13,414 bases of DNA, from assembly GCA_028868335.1 (NCBI GenBank), contig JAGWUU010000056.1:1-13414 (forward strand), in the 5' to 3' direction. This document shows positions 1 through 6,066 of the stretch, one piece after another. How positions within the stretch are numbered: the stretch's first letter is position 1; each line of letters starts with the position of its first letter. The notes beneath the pieces were generated by a model. The model searched no databases and was not told the origin of the DNA. It saw only the letters and a program-made list of their open reading frames with translations. Made by a program: the position numbers and the translations under genes. This stretch comes from Sphingomonadales bacterium (GTDB lineage: Bacteria > Pseudomonadota > Alphaproteobacteria > Sphingomonadales > Sphingomonadaceae).

Positions 1-284
1 GAATTGGTGAAGCCGCCGAACACCTTGTCGGCCCACTTGCGCGTGAACCATGCCTTCGAGGTGGCGTCGGCGAATTTCTTGAACTGCCAACTGGGGCTGC
101 CCATGTAGGTCGGCGCGCCGAAGATGATCGCGTCGGCGTTGTCGAGCCTGTCCCAGTCCTGATCGGTGATGTCGCCCTCGGCGCTGATCGCGACGAGTTC
201 CGCTCCAGCGCCCTTGGCGACGTGTTCGGCCACCACCTTGGTATGGCCATAGCCCGAATGATAGATGACGACGGTATTGGTCAT
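1..284 (-). CDS. Flavodoxin-family NAD(P)H-dependent oxidoreductase (partial, C-terminus outside window)
   Basis: This is the N-terminal 94 codons of a flavodoxin-like FMN protein, cut by the window edge. Translating the minus strand from the ATG at 284 gives MTNTVVIYHSGYGHTKVVAE..., a beta strand followed by the SGYGHTK loop where flavodoxins bind the FMN phosphate. Further on come ADAIIFGAPTYMGSPS and WQFKKFADATSK (about residues 51-77), the second FMN-contacting loop of the WrbA/flavodoxin-fold quinone reductase group. Family members move two electrons from NAD(P)H through FMN to quinones or related electrophiles in the cytoplasm. An AAAAGG Shine-Dalgarno sequence lies 9 nt before the ATG. 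The gene is divergent from an HxlR-type regulator 148 bp away, a common pairing in which the regulator represses the reductase until quinone or electrophile stress occurs. The exact substrate cannot be told from half a protein; the family call is firm. Confidence 0.85.
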   Translation of the reverse strand, partial: MTNTVVIYHSGYGHTKVVAEHVAKGAGAELVAISAEGDITDQDWDRLDNADAIIFGAPTYMGSPSWQFKKFADATSKAWFTRKWADKVFGGFTN

Positions 285-308
285 GGTATGCTGCCTTTTC
301 GATAGTTG

Positions 309-323
309 GTTACTAATAGAAAC
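309..323. promoter_or_regulatory. Candidate HxlR-family operator in the divergent promoter region
   Basis: GTTACTAATAGAAAC is a 15-bp near-perfect palindrome (seven bases, a centre base, seven bases, one mismatched pair). It lies 24 bp upstream of the oxidoreductase ATG, in the 148-bp gap shared with the HxlR-type gene. Its TACTA/TAG core resembles the TACT-N-AGTA type of site described for the HxlR-family regulators YodB and QorR. If AACTAT (complement of 302-307) is the oxidoreductase -10 element, the palindrome falls in the spacer of that promoter, a good place for repression. Seen: the palindrome. Inferred: its use by the adjacent regulator. Confidence 0.5.
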
Positions 324-326
324 TAG

Positions 327-355
327 ATGACGAATCGCTACATAGGCGCTATATG
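327..355 (+). promoter_or_regulatory. Possible sigma-70-type promoter of the HxlR-type gene
   Basis: ATGACG at 327-332 and TATATG at 350-355 are separated by exactly 17 bp, and each matches four of six consensus bases for -35 and -10. Transcription would begin near 362, giving a leader of about 70 nt. The candidate operator at 309-323 would sit just upstream of the -35, so the two divergent promoters would be packed around one site. The match is modest and alphaproteobacterial promoters are loosely defined. Confidence 0.3.
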
Positions 356-374
356 AAATCTGAAAAGAGGGCAC

Positions 375-405
375 TTTCGCGAAACAAGGTTTCCGGCGGG
401 AAACC
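375..405 (+). promoter_or_regulatory. Two palindromes in the leader of the HxlR-type gene
   Basis: TTTCGCGAAA (375-384) is a perfect 10-bp palindrome. Three bases later GGTTTCC-GGCG-GGAAACC (388-405) forms a perfect 7-bp stem with a 4-base loop. Both end about 27 nt before the regulator's ATG and share the TTTC/GAAA half-site seen in the upstream palindrome. They could be further operator sites for autoregulation or an mRNA hairpin. The function is unknown. Confidence 0.35.
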
Positions 406-432
406 GGCGACAGTCGCCCGGAAGGACCGACG

Positions 433-801
433 ATGAGCTACGATGTGTATGATTCCGAATGCCCGGCGCGGGCGGTGCTTGACCATGTGGGGGACAAGTG
501 GGCCCTGCTGGTGCTGCATCGGCTGTCGCAGGGATCAACCCGCTTCAATGCGCTGCGCCGCGATATTCCCGGTCTTTCGCAAAAGGTGATGAGCCAGGTG
601 CTCAAGCGGCTGGAGCGCGATGGCCTGATTAATCGCCAGGCCTTCCCGACTGTTCCGGTGACGGTCGAGTATTCGCTGACCGGTCTCGGCGAATGCCTGA
701 CCGCCAACGTCGGCCCGCTGCTGCGCTGGGCCGAAGCCAACATGGAACAGATCAAGGCCGCCCAGTCAGCCTATGACGCGCGGGTCGTCGAAGCGGCCTG
801 A
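433..801 (+). CDS. HxlR-family winged-helix transcriptional regulator
   Basis: This 122-residue protein has the full HxlR layout: a conserved N-terminal segment SECPARAVLDHVGDKW (8-23), the winged helix with LLVLHRLSQGSTRFNALRRDIPGLSQK (25-51), the recognition region VMSQVLKRLERDGLI, then a wing and a C-terminal dimerisation helix. Members bind DNA as dimers in the cytoplasm and usually repress a neighbouring gene. Cys10 sits just before the first helix, where the thiol-sensing members YodB and HypR carry their redox-active cysteine; a second cysteine is at 88. With the divergent flavin oxidoreductase this suggests a quinone or electrophile sensor, an inference from position only. GAAGGA at 421-426 lies 6 nt before the ATG and supports the start. 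It ends 55 bp from the convergent lysC, and I see no clear terminator in that gap. Confidence 0.93.
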   Translation: MSYDVYDSECPARAVLDHVGDKWALLVLHRLSQGSTRFNALRRDIPGLSQKVMSQVLKRLERDGLINRQAFPTVPVTVEYSLTGLGECLTANVGPLLRWAEANMEQIKAAQSAYDARVVEAA

Positions 802-856
802 CGTCAGCGGTGTCCTGCGACGTGCGCTGGCGGCGAACGTCGGGTTCAGTAGTGGC

Positions 857-2137
857 TCAGGCCGCCTCGTCCTGGGCGTCCATGCCATAGGCGGTGTGCA
901 GCACGCGGACGGCGAGTTCGGTTTCGTCCTCGTCGATCAGCACCGAAACCTTGATCTCGCTTGTCGAGATCGCCTGGATGTTGATCCCGCGGTCGGCCAG
1001 CGCCCGGAACATGGTCGCGGCGACGCCGGCGTGGCTCTTCATGCCGACACCGACAACGCTGATCTTGGCAACCTTGGAATCGGTGATGATGCGGTTGTAG
1101 CCGATCGCTTCCTTCTGCGCTTCCAGCAAGGTCTGGGCGCGCAGCAGGTCGGCGCCGGGAACGGTGAAGGTCACGTCCGTCTCACCCTTGTCGCGCCCGA
1201 CGTTCTGGATGATCATGTCGACGTTGATGTTCGCACCGGCGAGCGGGCCGAAGATCGTCGCCACGGCGCCCGGACGGTCAGGCACGCGGGTCAGGATGAT
1301 CTTGGCCTCGTTCTTGTCGGCGGCGATGCCGGTGATCAACTGGCGTTCCATGTCCAAGTCCTCGGTTAATTTGGCAAGTTCCTCGTCGCTGACGATCAGG
1401 GTGCCTGGGATTTCGTCGGCGGGGGTGGCGTCATCGTCGATGAAGCTGGAAAGCACCTGCACGCGCACGCCTTCCTTCATCGCCAGGCCGACCGAGCGGG
1501 TCTGCAACACCTTCGAGCCGACCGAGGCAAGCTCGAGCATTTCCTCGTAGGTGACATACTTGAGCTTGCGCGCCTTGGCGACGATGCGCGGGTCGGTGGT
1601 ATAGACGCCATCGACGTCGGTGTAGATGTCGCAGCGGTCTGCTCCGATCGCGGCTGCTACGGCGACGGCGGACGTGTCCGACCCACCCCGGCCCAGCGTG
1701 GTTACGCGGCCATCGGGAGAGAGGCCCTGGAAGCCCGGGATCACCGCGATCTCGCCCGCCGCCATGGAAGCGAGCAGGGCTTCGGAATCGACGTCCTCGA
1801 TCCGCGCCTTGGCGTGGGCGTCATCGGTGCGAACCGGCAATTGCCAGCCAAGCCACGAGCGCGCCTTGCACCCAAGCGCCTGCAGGGTCATCGCCAGAAG
1901 GCCCGACGTGACCTGCTCTCCGCTGGCGACCACCACGTCGTATTCGGCCGGATCGTAAAGAGGGTTCGCTTCGCGCGCGAAGCCGACCAGACGGTCCGTC
2001 TCACCCGCCATGGCCGAAACGACAACCGCCACCTCGTGCCCCGCAGCCTGCTGACGGCGCACGATATTGGCGACGCGGCGGATCCGTTCCGATCCCGCCA
2101 TCGAGGTGCCGCCAAACTTCATCACGATGCGGGCCAC
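857..2137 (-). CDS. lysC: Aspartate kinase
   Basis: This 426-residue protein catalyses ATP-dependent phosphorylation of aspartate, the first step to lysine, threonine, methionine and diaminopimelate. The N-terminus MARIVMKFGGTSM carries the KFGGTS nucleotide-binding motif (7-12). TTLGRGGSDTSA (146-157) and YTDVDGVYTTDPR (172-184) are the kinase signatures. Two ACT regulatory domains follow, at roughly 267-340 and 357-420, so it is the monofunctional, feedback-regulated class with no homoserine dehydrogenase part. The start is GTG at 2137; an ATG at codon 6 would remove part of the first conserved strand. GGTGGG lies 7 nt upstream. It is divergent from ubiG over 80 bp and convergent with the HxlR-type gene. 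An internal in-frame start at codon 263 may also make a separate regulatory subunit, as in the alpha2-beta2 aspartokinases of Corynebacterium and Bacillus. Confidence 0.97.
   Translation of the reverse strand: MARIVMKFGGTSMAGSERIRRVANIVRRQQAAGHEVAVVVSAMAGETDRLVGFAREANPLYDPAEYDVVVASGEQVTSGLLAMTLQALGCKARSWLGWQLPVRTDDAHAKARIEDVDSEALLASMAAGEIAVIPGFQGLSPDGRVTTLGRGGSDTSAVAVAAAIGADRCDIYTDVDGVYTTDPRIVAKARKLKYVTYEEMLELASVGSKVLQTRSVGLAMKEGVRVQVLSSFIDDDATPADEIPGTLIVSDEELAKLTEDLDMERQLITGIAADKNEAKIILTRVPDRPGAVATIFGPLAGANINVDMIIQNVGRDKGETDVTFTVPGADLLRAQTLLEAQKEAIGYNRIITDSKVAKISVVGVGMKSHAGVAATMFRALADRGINIQAISTSEIKVSVLIDEDETELAVRVLHTAYGMDAQDEAA
1349..1363 (-). promoter_or_regulatory. Candidate internal ribosome binding site and ATG within lysC
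   Basis: On the minus strand GAGGA (1363-1359) is followed 7 nt later by an in-frame ATG (1351-1349) that encodes Met263, reading MERQLITGIAADKNEAK. Translation from here would give a 164-residue protein holding only the two ACT domains. This is the same place at which the beta subunit starts in Corynebacterium glutamicum aspartokinase. The codons forming GAGGA (in TEDLDM) could have used other synonyms. Dual translation is inferred, not shown. Confidence 0.5.
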
Positions 2138-2217
2138 GCGCTATCCCACCTGCTCGAGCAACAAAATTACCCGCAGAACCTCTCGCCCTGCGGCGGGCGC
2201 CCTGTTAGGGATGGGGC
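2138..2217. promoter_or_regulatory. Divergent lysC/ubiG intergenic region
   Basis: This 80-bp gap must hold both promoters or overlap the coding starts. Visible structures are a perfect 10-bp palindrome TGCTCGAGCA (2151-2160), a TAATTT -10-like hexamer on the minus strand (2169-2164), a 5-bp GC stem CGCCC/GGGCG (2184-2199) and a small CCCT-GTT-AGGG hairpin (2200-2210) that covers the AGGG Shine-Dalgarno sequence of ubiG. A four-codon open frame at 2211-2225 overlaps the ubiG start. None of these is strong enough to assign a regulator. Confidence 0.35.
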
Positions 2218-2952
2218 ATGGCTAATGCAAGTTCGACGACGACCATCAGGCCCGATGAAGCGGCCCATTTCGGCAAGCTTGCGGCCGATTGGTGGGATCC
2301 GCGGGGATCGTCGGCCATGCTGCACCGCCTCAACCCGATCCGACTGGCGTTTCTGCGCGAAGCGATCGACCTCCATTGGGCGAGCGATTCGCGCAGTCCC
2401 TGCCCGTTGGCGGGCAAGCGGGCGCTCGATGTCGGTTGCGGCGCGGGGTTGCTGTGCGAGCCGCTCGCCCGCCTTGGCGGCGATGTGACCGGGGTTGACG
2501 CGGCGGCCGAGAACATCGCGGCGGCGCGCGCTCATGCGGCGGGAGCCGGGCTGGCGATCGACTATCGCGCGGGAGAGATCGGCGCGCTGGATCTTGGCGC
2601 GTTCGATCTGGTCTGCTCGATGGAAGTGATCGAACACGTGGCGGACAAGGCGGCGTTCCTTGCCGCGCTTGCCGCGCGCCTCGCCCCGGGTGGATTGATG
2701 GTGCTGTCCACTCCCAACCGCACCGCGCGATCGCGGCTGCTGATGGTCGAGGCGGCGGAACGGCTCGGCATGGTTCCACGCGGGACGCACCATTGGGATG
2801 ATTTCATCACCCCCGAGGAATTGCGCGAGCTGCTTGGCGATCTGGGCCTGACGATGGCGCAGCCGAAAGGAATAGCCTGGTCAGCCGGACGCGGCCTGCA
2901 CCTGTCGGACGATCTGGCGCTCAACTACCTCGTTGCCGTCACCGCTCACTGA
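2218..2952 (+). CDS. ubiG: Ubiquinone biosynthesis O-methyltransferase UbiG
   Basis: This 244-residue class I SAM methyltransferase is assigned to both O-methylation steps of ubiquinone synthesis (2-polyprenyl-6-hydroxyphenol and 3-demethylubiquinol). The UbiG-specific N-terminus HFGKLAADWWDPRGSSAMLH (17-36) is present. SAM motif I is LDVGCGAGLL (70-79), the acidic end of strand 2 is GVDAA (92-96), and MEVIEHV (135-141) holds the Glu136/Glu139/His140 cluster expected for the metal site. STPNRT (164-169) is the typical post-motif strand. The length matches the usual 240-250 residues. The ATG at 2218 is preceded by AGGG at 2207-2210. The enzyme acts at the inner face of the cytoplasmic membrane with other Ubi proteins. 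Its stop overlaps the stop of the convergent mlaA by 7 bp, so the two transcripts are complementary at their 3' ends. Feeding chorismate to this pathway is the role of aroC further along the window. Confidence 0.97.
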   Translation: MANASSTTTIRPDEAAHFGKLAADWWDPRGSSAMLHRLNPIRLAFLREAIDLHWASDSRSPCPLAGKRALDVGCGAGLLCEPLARLGGDVTGVDAAAENIAAARAHAAGAGLAIDYRAGEIGALDLGAFDLVCSMEVIEHVADKAAFLAALAARLAPGGLMVLSTPNRTARSRLLMVEAAERLGMVPRGTHHWDDFITPEELRELLGDLGLTMAQPKGIAWSAGRGLHLSDDLALNYLVAVTAH

Positions 2953-4181
2953 CCGGGATGTGGCGGCGCGGCGGGCGCCGACGCCGAGGGTGCAGCGGGT
3001 GTCGGCGCTGCCTGGGCGGCGGGTACAGGTGCAGCCGGTGCCGGGGTCTGCGCCGGTGAGGGCGCTGCCCCGCTGGCTGGCGTCACCGGCGTCACCGGCG
3101 ACGGCACGCTGACCGGCGCGCCCGGCGCAACCGGCGCGGGCTGCGGGGCCAGCTTTGCAGCGGCAGCCTTCGCGCGCGCAGCCTCGCGCGCCTTGAGCCC
3201 GTCCGCGAGGCACTGCGGCAGTTTGGACATCAGGTCGACATGGCGGCCATGCAGTTCCTCGATCGCCGCCTGGCGCTTCTCGAGATACCAGGTCCGCTCG
3301 GCCGCGTAGGGATCGGCGCAGTCCTGCTGGATCGTCGTCAGCATGTCGTCGCGTTCCAGCCGCTCGTCGATCGATTTGAGCGCGCCGCTGGTCAGGGCAT
3401 AGACCGGGCGGTTGAACGGCTTGCCAGCCACGCCGGGCAGCAGCGAGAGGTCCATCACCCGCCCGATCATGTCGCGCACGGTGGTCGGGCCAAGCAGGGG
3501 AACGAACAGGAATGGGCCCGGCTTGATCCCGTAATAGCCCATCGTATAGGCGAACCCGTTGATGTGATAGGGAATCTTGAACGGCTTGCGCTTGGCCACG
3601 TCGACCAGCCCGCCCACTCCCAGCGTGGTATTGACGGTGAACCGCGTCAGGGTCTTGAAGGCCTTGCCGATCTTGAGTTGCAGCACGTCGTTCACGAAGA
3701 CGATCGGTTCGGTCAGGTTGATCAGCACATTGTGCAGACCGTCCTGGACCGGCTTGGGCAGCACCTTCTGATAGCCCTTGGAAATCGGCGCCACGACCGC
3801 GGTGTCGACGGCCTGAACCACCTTGAAGCTCTCGGCATTGATTGCCTGAAGCGGGTCGCCGGGCGGCGGCTTGCCGCGCGCGGTGATCAGGATTTCGCTG
3901 CTGCCCGCCTGGCTGCTGGCCGGTGTCGGCGCCGCCGGCACAGGAACAGGCGGCGCGGCTGGCGCGGCGGCTGTCGGGGTTACAGGCGATTGGACCGGCG
4001 GGGGCTGGTCCGAAGCGGCGGCAGGCACCGCTGGCGCAACGGTCACGCCGCCAGCGGGGAGAGGCAGCGATGCGGCGGACGTGGCCGACGGCGCATCGGC
4101 CGGAAGCGGCTGGGCGCCGACCAGCGCCAGCGCGGCAAGCGACAGCGGCAGGGTCATGCCCCCGCTCCGGCGGAAGCGCAT
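2946..4181 (-). CDS. mlaA: MlaA/VacJ-family outer-membrane lipid-asymmetry protein without lipobox
   Basis: The central part (about 108-330) is a clear MlaA domain: DPLQAINAESFKVVQ, then PISKGYQKVLPKPVQDGLHNVL, TEPIVFVNDVLQLK (157-170), FTVNTTLGVGGLVDVAK (181-197) and GYYGIKPGPFLFVPLLGPTTVRD (215-237). MlaA works with a porin to remove phospholipids from the outer leaflet and pass them to MlaC. The N-terminus has Arg-rich, hydrophobic and AxA-like parts of an exported signal peptide (1-30), but no cysteine, so it is not a standard lipoprotein. The only cysteines are 288 and 324. Pro/Ala-rich linkers of about 75 residues precede (31-105) and follow (340-411) the domain, making it longer (411) than the usual 230-290. 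An ATG at 4157 with GGAG 7 nt upstream is an alternative start but would lose the basic n-region. It stands alone, with no mlaBCDEF nearby. Confidence 0.9.
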   Translation of the reverse strand: MRFRRSGGMTLPLSLAALALVGAQPLPADAPSATSAASLPLPAGGVTVAPAVPAAASDQPPPVQSPVTPTAAAPAAPPVPVPAAPTPASSQAGSSEILITARGKPPPGDPLQAINAESFKVVQAVDTAVVAPISKGYQKVLPKPVQDGLHNVLINLTEPIVFVNDVLQLKIGKAFKTLTRFTVNTTLGVGGLVDVAKRKPFKIPYHINGFAYTMGYYGIKPGPFLFVPLLGPTTVRDMIGRVMDLSLLPGVAGKPFNRPVYALTSGALKSIDERLERDDMLTTIQQDCADPYAAERTWYLEKRQAAIEELHGRHVDLMSKLPQCLADGLKAREAARAKAAAAKLAPQPAPVAPGAPVSVPSPVTPVTPASGAAPSPAQTPAPAAPVPAAQAAPTPAAPSASAPAAPPHPGQ

Positions 4182-4290
4182 TCAAATTCACATGCAAGCA
4201 TCAGGCGACCTCACGAGCGGTCTGCTTATCGCCGGAGCGTTGATAAATCCACAAGCCCGGATCGAGACAGGCGGACTTTTTTGGTCCGGT
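4182..4290 (-). promoter_or_regulatory. Intergenic region upstream of mlaA
   Basis: The gap holds a possible minus-strand promoter for mlaA: TTGTGG and GATAAG separated by 18 bp (about 4255-4226). A small CGGAC...GTCCG stem with an A/T-rich loop lies at 4272-4288, just after the kinase stop. It is not followed by a T tract in the minus direction, so it is a poor terminator and the upstream operon may read into mlaA. Confidence 0.3.
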
Positions 4291-4812
4291 TCAGTGCCGG
4301 GCGCCATGGCGCAATCCGACGAGTATCGCGCGAACCGCCTCCGCACGCTCGTCCCAGGTGCCGCCGATCCGCTCGAACCGGACCCCGGTGCGGACCAGCA
4401 CCTGCTCGGACAGATCGGCGAAGCGGCGGCGGCTGTCGGCCTCGCCAAAAAAGCGCGTTCCGTCCTCAACCCAGGGTACGTCAGCGTCGAACAGCAGGTA
4501 GAGGTCGGCCTTGGGGTAGGCCAGCAGAGCAGGCGGAATTTCCCCGAACAGCATTTCGGCCCAGGCTGCCGTCATCAACTGGTCGGTGTCGAGAATCAGC
4601 AGCGCCGGATCGCCAGCGGACGCGGCTTCGATCGCCCGCTGCTCGCCTTCGGCAATCGCCAGCAGGTCGCCCATGGTGAGGCTGGTGCCGCGTTCTTCGC
4701 AATAGGTGCGGCCGTATTCGGGGACCCAGCGAATGCCGAGTTCCCGATTCAACCGGGCGGCCAGCACTGACTTGCCGGTGCTTTCCGCGCCGTGGAAGCA
4801 GACGGTGATCAC
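4291..4812 (-). CDS. NadR-type nicotinamide riboside kinase (P-loop ATPase)
   Basis: This 173-residue P-loop protein matches the kinase domain found at the C-terminus of NadR: Walker A GAESTGKS (8-15), PEYGRTYCEE (31-40), a Walker B-like LLILDTDQLMT (71-81), and DVPWVEDGTR (111-120), a hallmark of the ribosylnicotinamide kinases. It would phosphorylate nicotinamide riboside to NMN for NAD salvage. It has neither the NMN adenylyltransferase nor the DNA-binding domain of full NadR. I place the start at GTG 4812, which overlaps the pnuC stop as GTGA and gives the normal N-terminus MITVCFHGAESTGKS. An ATG at 4845 would add eleven residues read inside pnuC. Coupling to pnuC, the importer of the same substrate, supports the function strongly. 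No Shine-Dalgarno sequence is obvious, which fits translational coupling. Confidence 0.88.
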   Translation of the reverse strand: MITVCFHGAESTGKSVLAARLNRELGIRWVPEYGRTYCEERGTSLTMGDLLAIAEGEQRAIEAASAGDPALLILDTDQLMTAAWAEMLFGEIPPALLAYPKADLYLLFDADVPWVEDGTRFFGEADSRRRFADLSEQVLVRTGVRFERIGGTWDERAEAVRAILVGLRHGARH

Positions 4813-5405
4813 GCGATGCGATCGCGGATCTCGGCCTCGACCCACTCCTTGAGGCCGATCAGGCTCATCACCAGCATCCCGCCGTAAAGTCCCGCCGTCG
4901 GGTACAGTCCGCGATTGATGTAGAGCAGCACCGCGGCGACATCCACCGCGATCCAGATCAGCCAGTTCTCGATCCGGCGATAGCCTAGCAGAACCTGCGC
5001 GGCGACGCTGGCCCCGGCGATCGCGCTGTCGGCAAAGGGCATCGCGGCGTTGGTATAGCGGTGCATCAGCCAGCCAAGGTTGAGGCTGAGCGCGGCGGTG
5101 CAGACGATCCAGACGATCCGGCTGGGCCAGTCAAGCCAGCGGACATGGACCTGGCTTTCCTGCTCGGTCCGCGCGGCGCGGTGCCACAGGGTCCAACCCC
5201 ACACGTTGGCGAGGATGAAGAAGATCTGCAGGCCGCTTTCAGCGTAGAGCCGCTTCTCGAAGAAGATGAAGACATAAAGCGATACCGAGCCAATCGCGAA
5301 GGCGAAGTTCCATTGCGAACGGAAGATCAGCAGGGCGATGTTGACGACTCCCAGGCCCGCCGCGACCCATTCAAGCAGCCACAGCGTTTCCTCGCTCAGC
5401 GTCAT
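4809..5405 (-). CDS. pnuC: Nicotinamide riboside transporter PnuC
   Basis: This 198-residue membrane protein has about seven hydrophobic segments (near 9-27, 33-50, 57-75, 95-113, 127-141, 146-164 and 168-187). The C-terminal NWLIWIAVDVAAVLLY (147-162) and GLYPTAGLYGGM are the conserved PnuC substrate-pathway helices, and the SGLQIFFILANVWGWTLW helix (57-74) is also typical. PnuC carries riboside vitamins across the inner membrane by facilitated diffusion, with trapping by a cytosolic kinase. Here the next gene is such a kinase, so nicotinamide riboside is the likely substrate rather than thiamine (PnuT) or riboflavin (PnuX). GGGGGAGG, 7 nt before the ATG, is the best Shine-Dalgarno sequence in the operon. 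The start overlaps the upstream stop as ATGA. No TPP or FMN riboswitch precedes the operon, as far as can be judged by eye. Confidence 0.93.
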   Translation of the reverse strand: MTLSEETLWLLEWVAAGLGVVNIALLIFRSQWNFAFAIGSVSLYVFIFFEKRLYAESGLQIFFILANVWGWTLWHRAARTEQESQVHVRWLDWPSRIVWIVCTAALSLNLGWLMHRYTNAAMPFADSAIAGASVAAQVLLGYRRIENWLIWIAVDVAAVLLYINRGLYPTAGLYGGMLVMSLIGLKEWVEAEIRDRIA

Positions 5406-5749
5406 CGCAGGGCCTCCCCCCATTCGGCTTCCTTGAACCCCACCAGCAGCCCCTCCGGGTATTCGACGATCGGGCGCTTGATGCAGCTTGGCTGGGCCAC
5501 CATCAGCGCGATCGCGCGGATCTCGTCCAGCCCCTCGCGCTCCGCTTCGGGCAGCTTGCGAAAGGTCGTCCCGGCGCGATTGAGTACCCTGTCGAGCCCG
5601 GCCGCCGCGATCCACGCCTTGAGCTTCGCCGGATCTGCACCCTCCTTCTTGTAGTCATGGAAAGTGTAGGCAAGGCCACGCGCGTCAAGCCAGGTGCGCG
5701 CCTTCTTGACCGTGTCGCAGTTGGGAATGCCGTACAGGGCAAGGCTCAC
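5402..5749 (-). CDS. ArsC/Spx-family thioredoxin-fold protein (YffB-like)
   Basis: This 115-residue protein begins MSLALYGIPNCDTVKKARTW, the YffB/Spx/ArsC N-terminus with its catalytic-type Cys11. FHDYKKEGAD (30-39) and the C-terminal PSCIKRPIVEY (87-97) are the other family landmarks. YffB-like proteins have a thioredoxin fold and have been proposed to act as glutathione-dependent thiol reductases; real arsenate reduction is not implied by the name. A second cysteine, Cys89, lies in the loop where most relatives have Leu or another residue. The start is GTG at 5749, overlapping the upstream stop as GTGA, with AAAGG 8 nt before it. It is the second gene of the four-gene operon and its stop overlaps the pnuC start. 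Why a thiol-type protein is coupled to NR import is unknown. Confidence 0.85.
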   Translation of the reverse strand: MSLALYGIPNCDTVKKARTWLDARGLAYTFHDYKKEGADPAKLKAWIAAAGLDRVLNRAGTTFRKLPEAEREGLDEIRAIALMVAQPSCIKRPIVEYPEGLLVGFKEAEWGEALR

Positions 5750-6057
5750 GCAGACGGCCTTTCGAAGCGGTGGGTGCGGGGATTGTCAGAGGTGTAGAGC
5801 GTGTAGTCGGCATAATACGCGGCGCGGCCGCGCGCCTGGACCCGGGCATGGTCGGGGTGGCTGCCCCAGGCGCGCGCGGCCTCGGCGTCAGCCCATTCGG
5901 ACAAGGCGACCACCTCGCCATCGTCGGCGACATAGCTCTTGAACGAAACGAATCCCGGTTGCGCCCGCGCCAATGCCTCCATCGCCGCGGCATCGGCCTG
6001 ATAGGCTGCGTCGTCGATGTCGCTGCGCTTTCGATTGCGGAACAAAACCAAAAACAT
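5746..6057 (-). CDS. Antibiotic biosynthesis monooxygenase (ABM)-domain protein
   Basis: This 103-residue protein has the single ferredoxin-like ABM fold: N-terminal strand MFLVLFRNRK, helix AAYQADAAAMEALARAQPGF (17-36), strands FVSFKSYVADDGEVVALSEW (36-55), then AARAWGSHPDHARVQARGR (60-78) and a last strand YADYTLYT. Relatives form dimers and include quinol monooxygenases and heme-degrading enzymes, but many have no known activity. It is the first gene of the operon and its stop overlaps the next start as GTGA. No Shine-Dalgarno sequence precedes the ATG. A TAGTAA -10-like hexamer sits six bases upstream of it, so the mRNA may be leaderless. It is divergent from aroC across 71 bp. The fold is well supported; the reaction is not known. 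Confidence 0.83.
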   Translation of the reverse strand: MFLVLFRNRKRSDIDDAAYQADAAAMEALARAQPGFVSFKSYVADDGEVVALSEWADAEAARAWGSHPDHARVQARGRAAYYADYTLYTSDNPRTHRFERPSA

Positions 6058-6066
6058 GGTCGGTTA

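Noticed and set aside
4272..4288. CGGAC...GTCCG hairpin with a T6 loop as a terminator of the kinase operon
   Set aside because: The stem is only 5 bp and the T run is in the loop, not after the stem on the transcribed strand.
3240..4679. A 479-codon plus-strand open frame opposite mlaA and the NR kinase
   Set aside because: The Arg-rich, low-complexity translation is typical of antisense frames in high-GC DNA, and it spans two genes.
5406..5615. An N-terminal extension of PnuC within the ArsC-like gene
   Set aside because: The extra residues are out-of-frame ArsC-like coding sequence. The ATG at 5405 has a strong GGGGGAGG site and a 4-bp overlap.
5402..5749. True arsenate reductase in an ars operon
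   Set aside because: The sequence is of the YffB/Spx type, and no arsR, arsB or acr3 gene is nearby.
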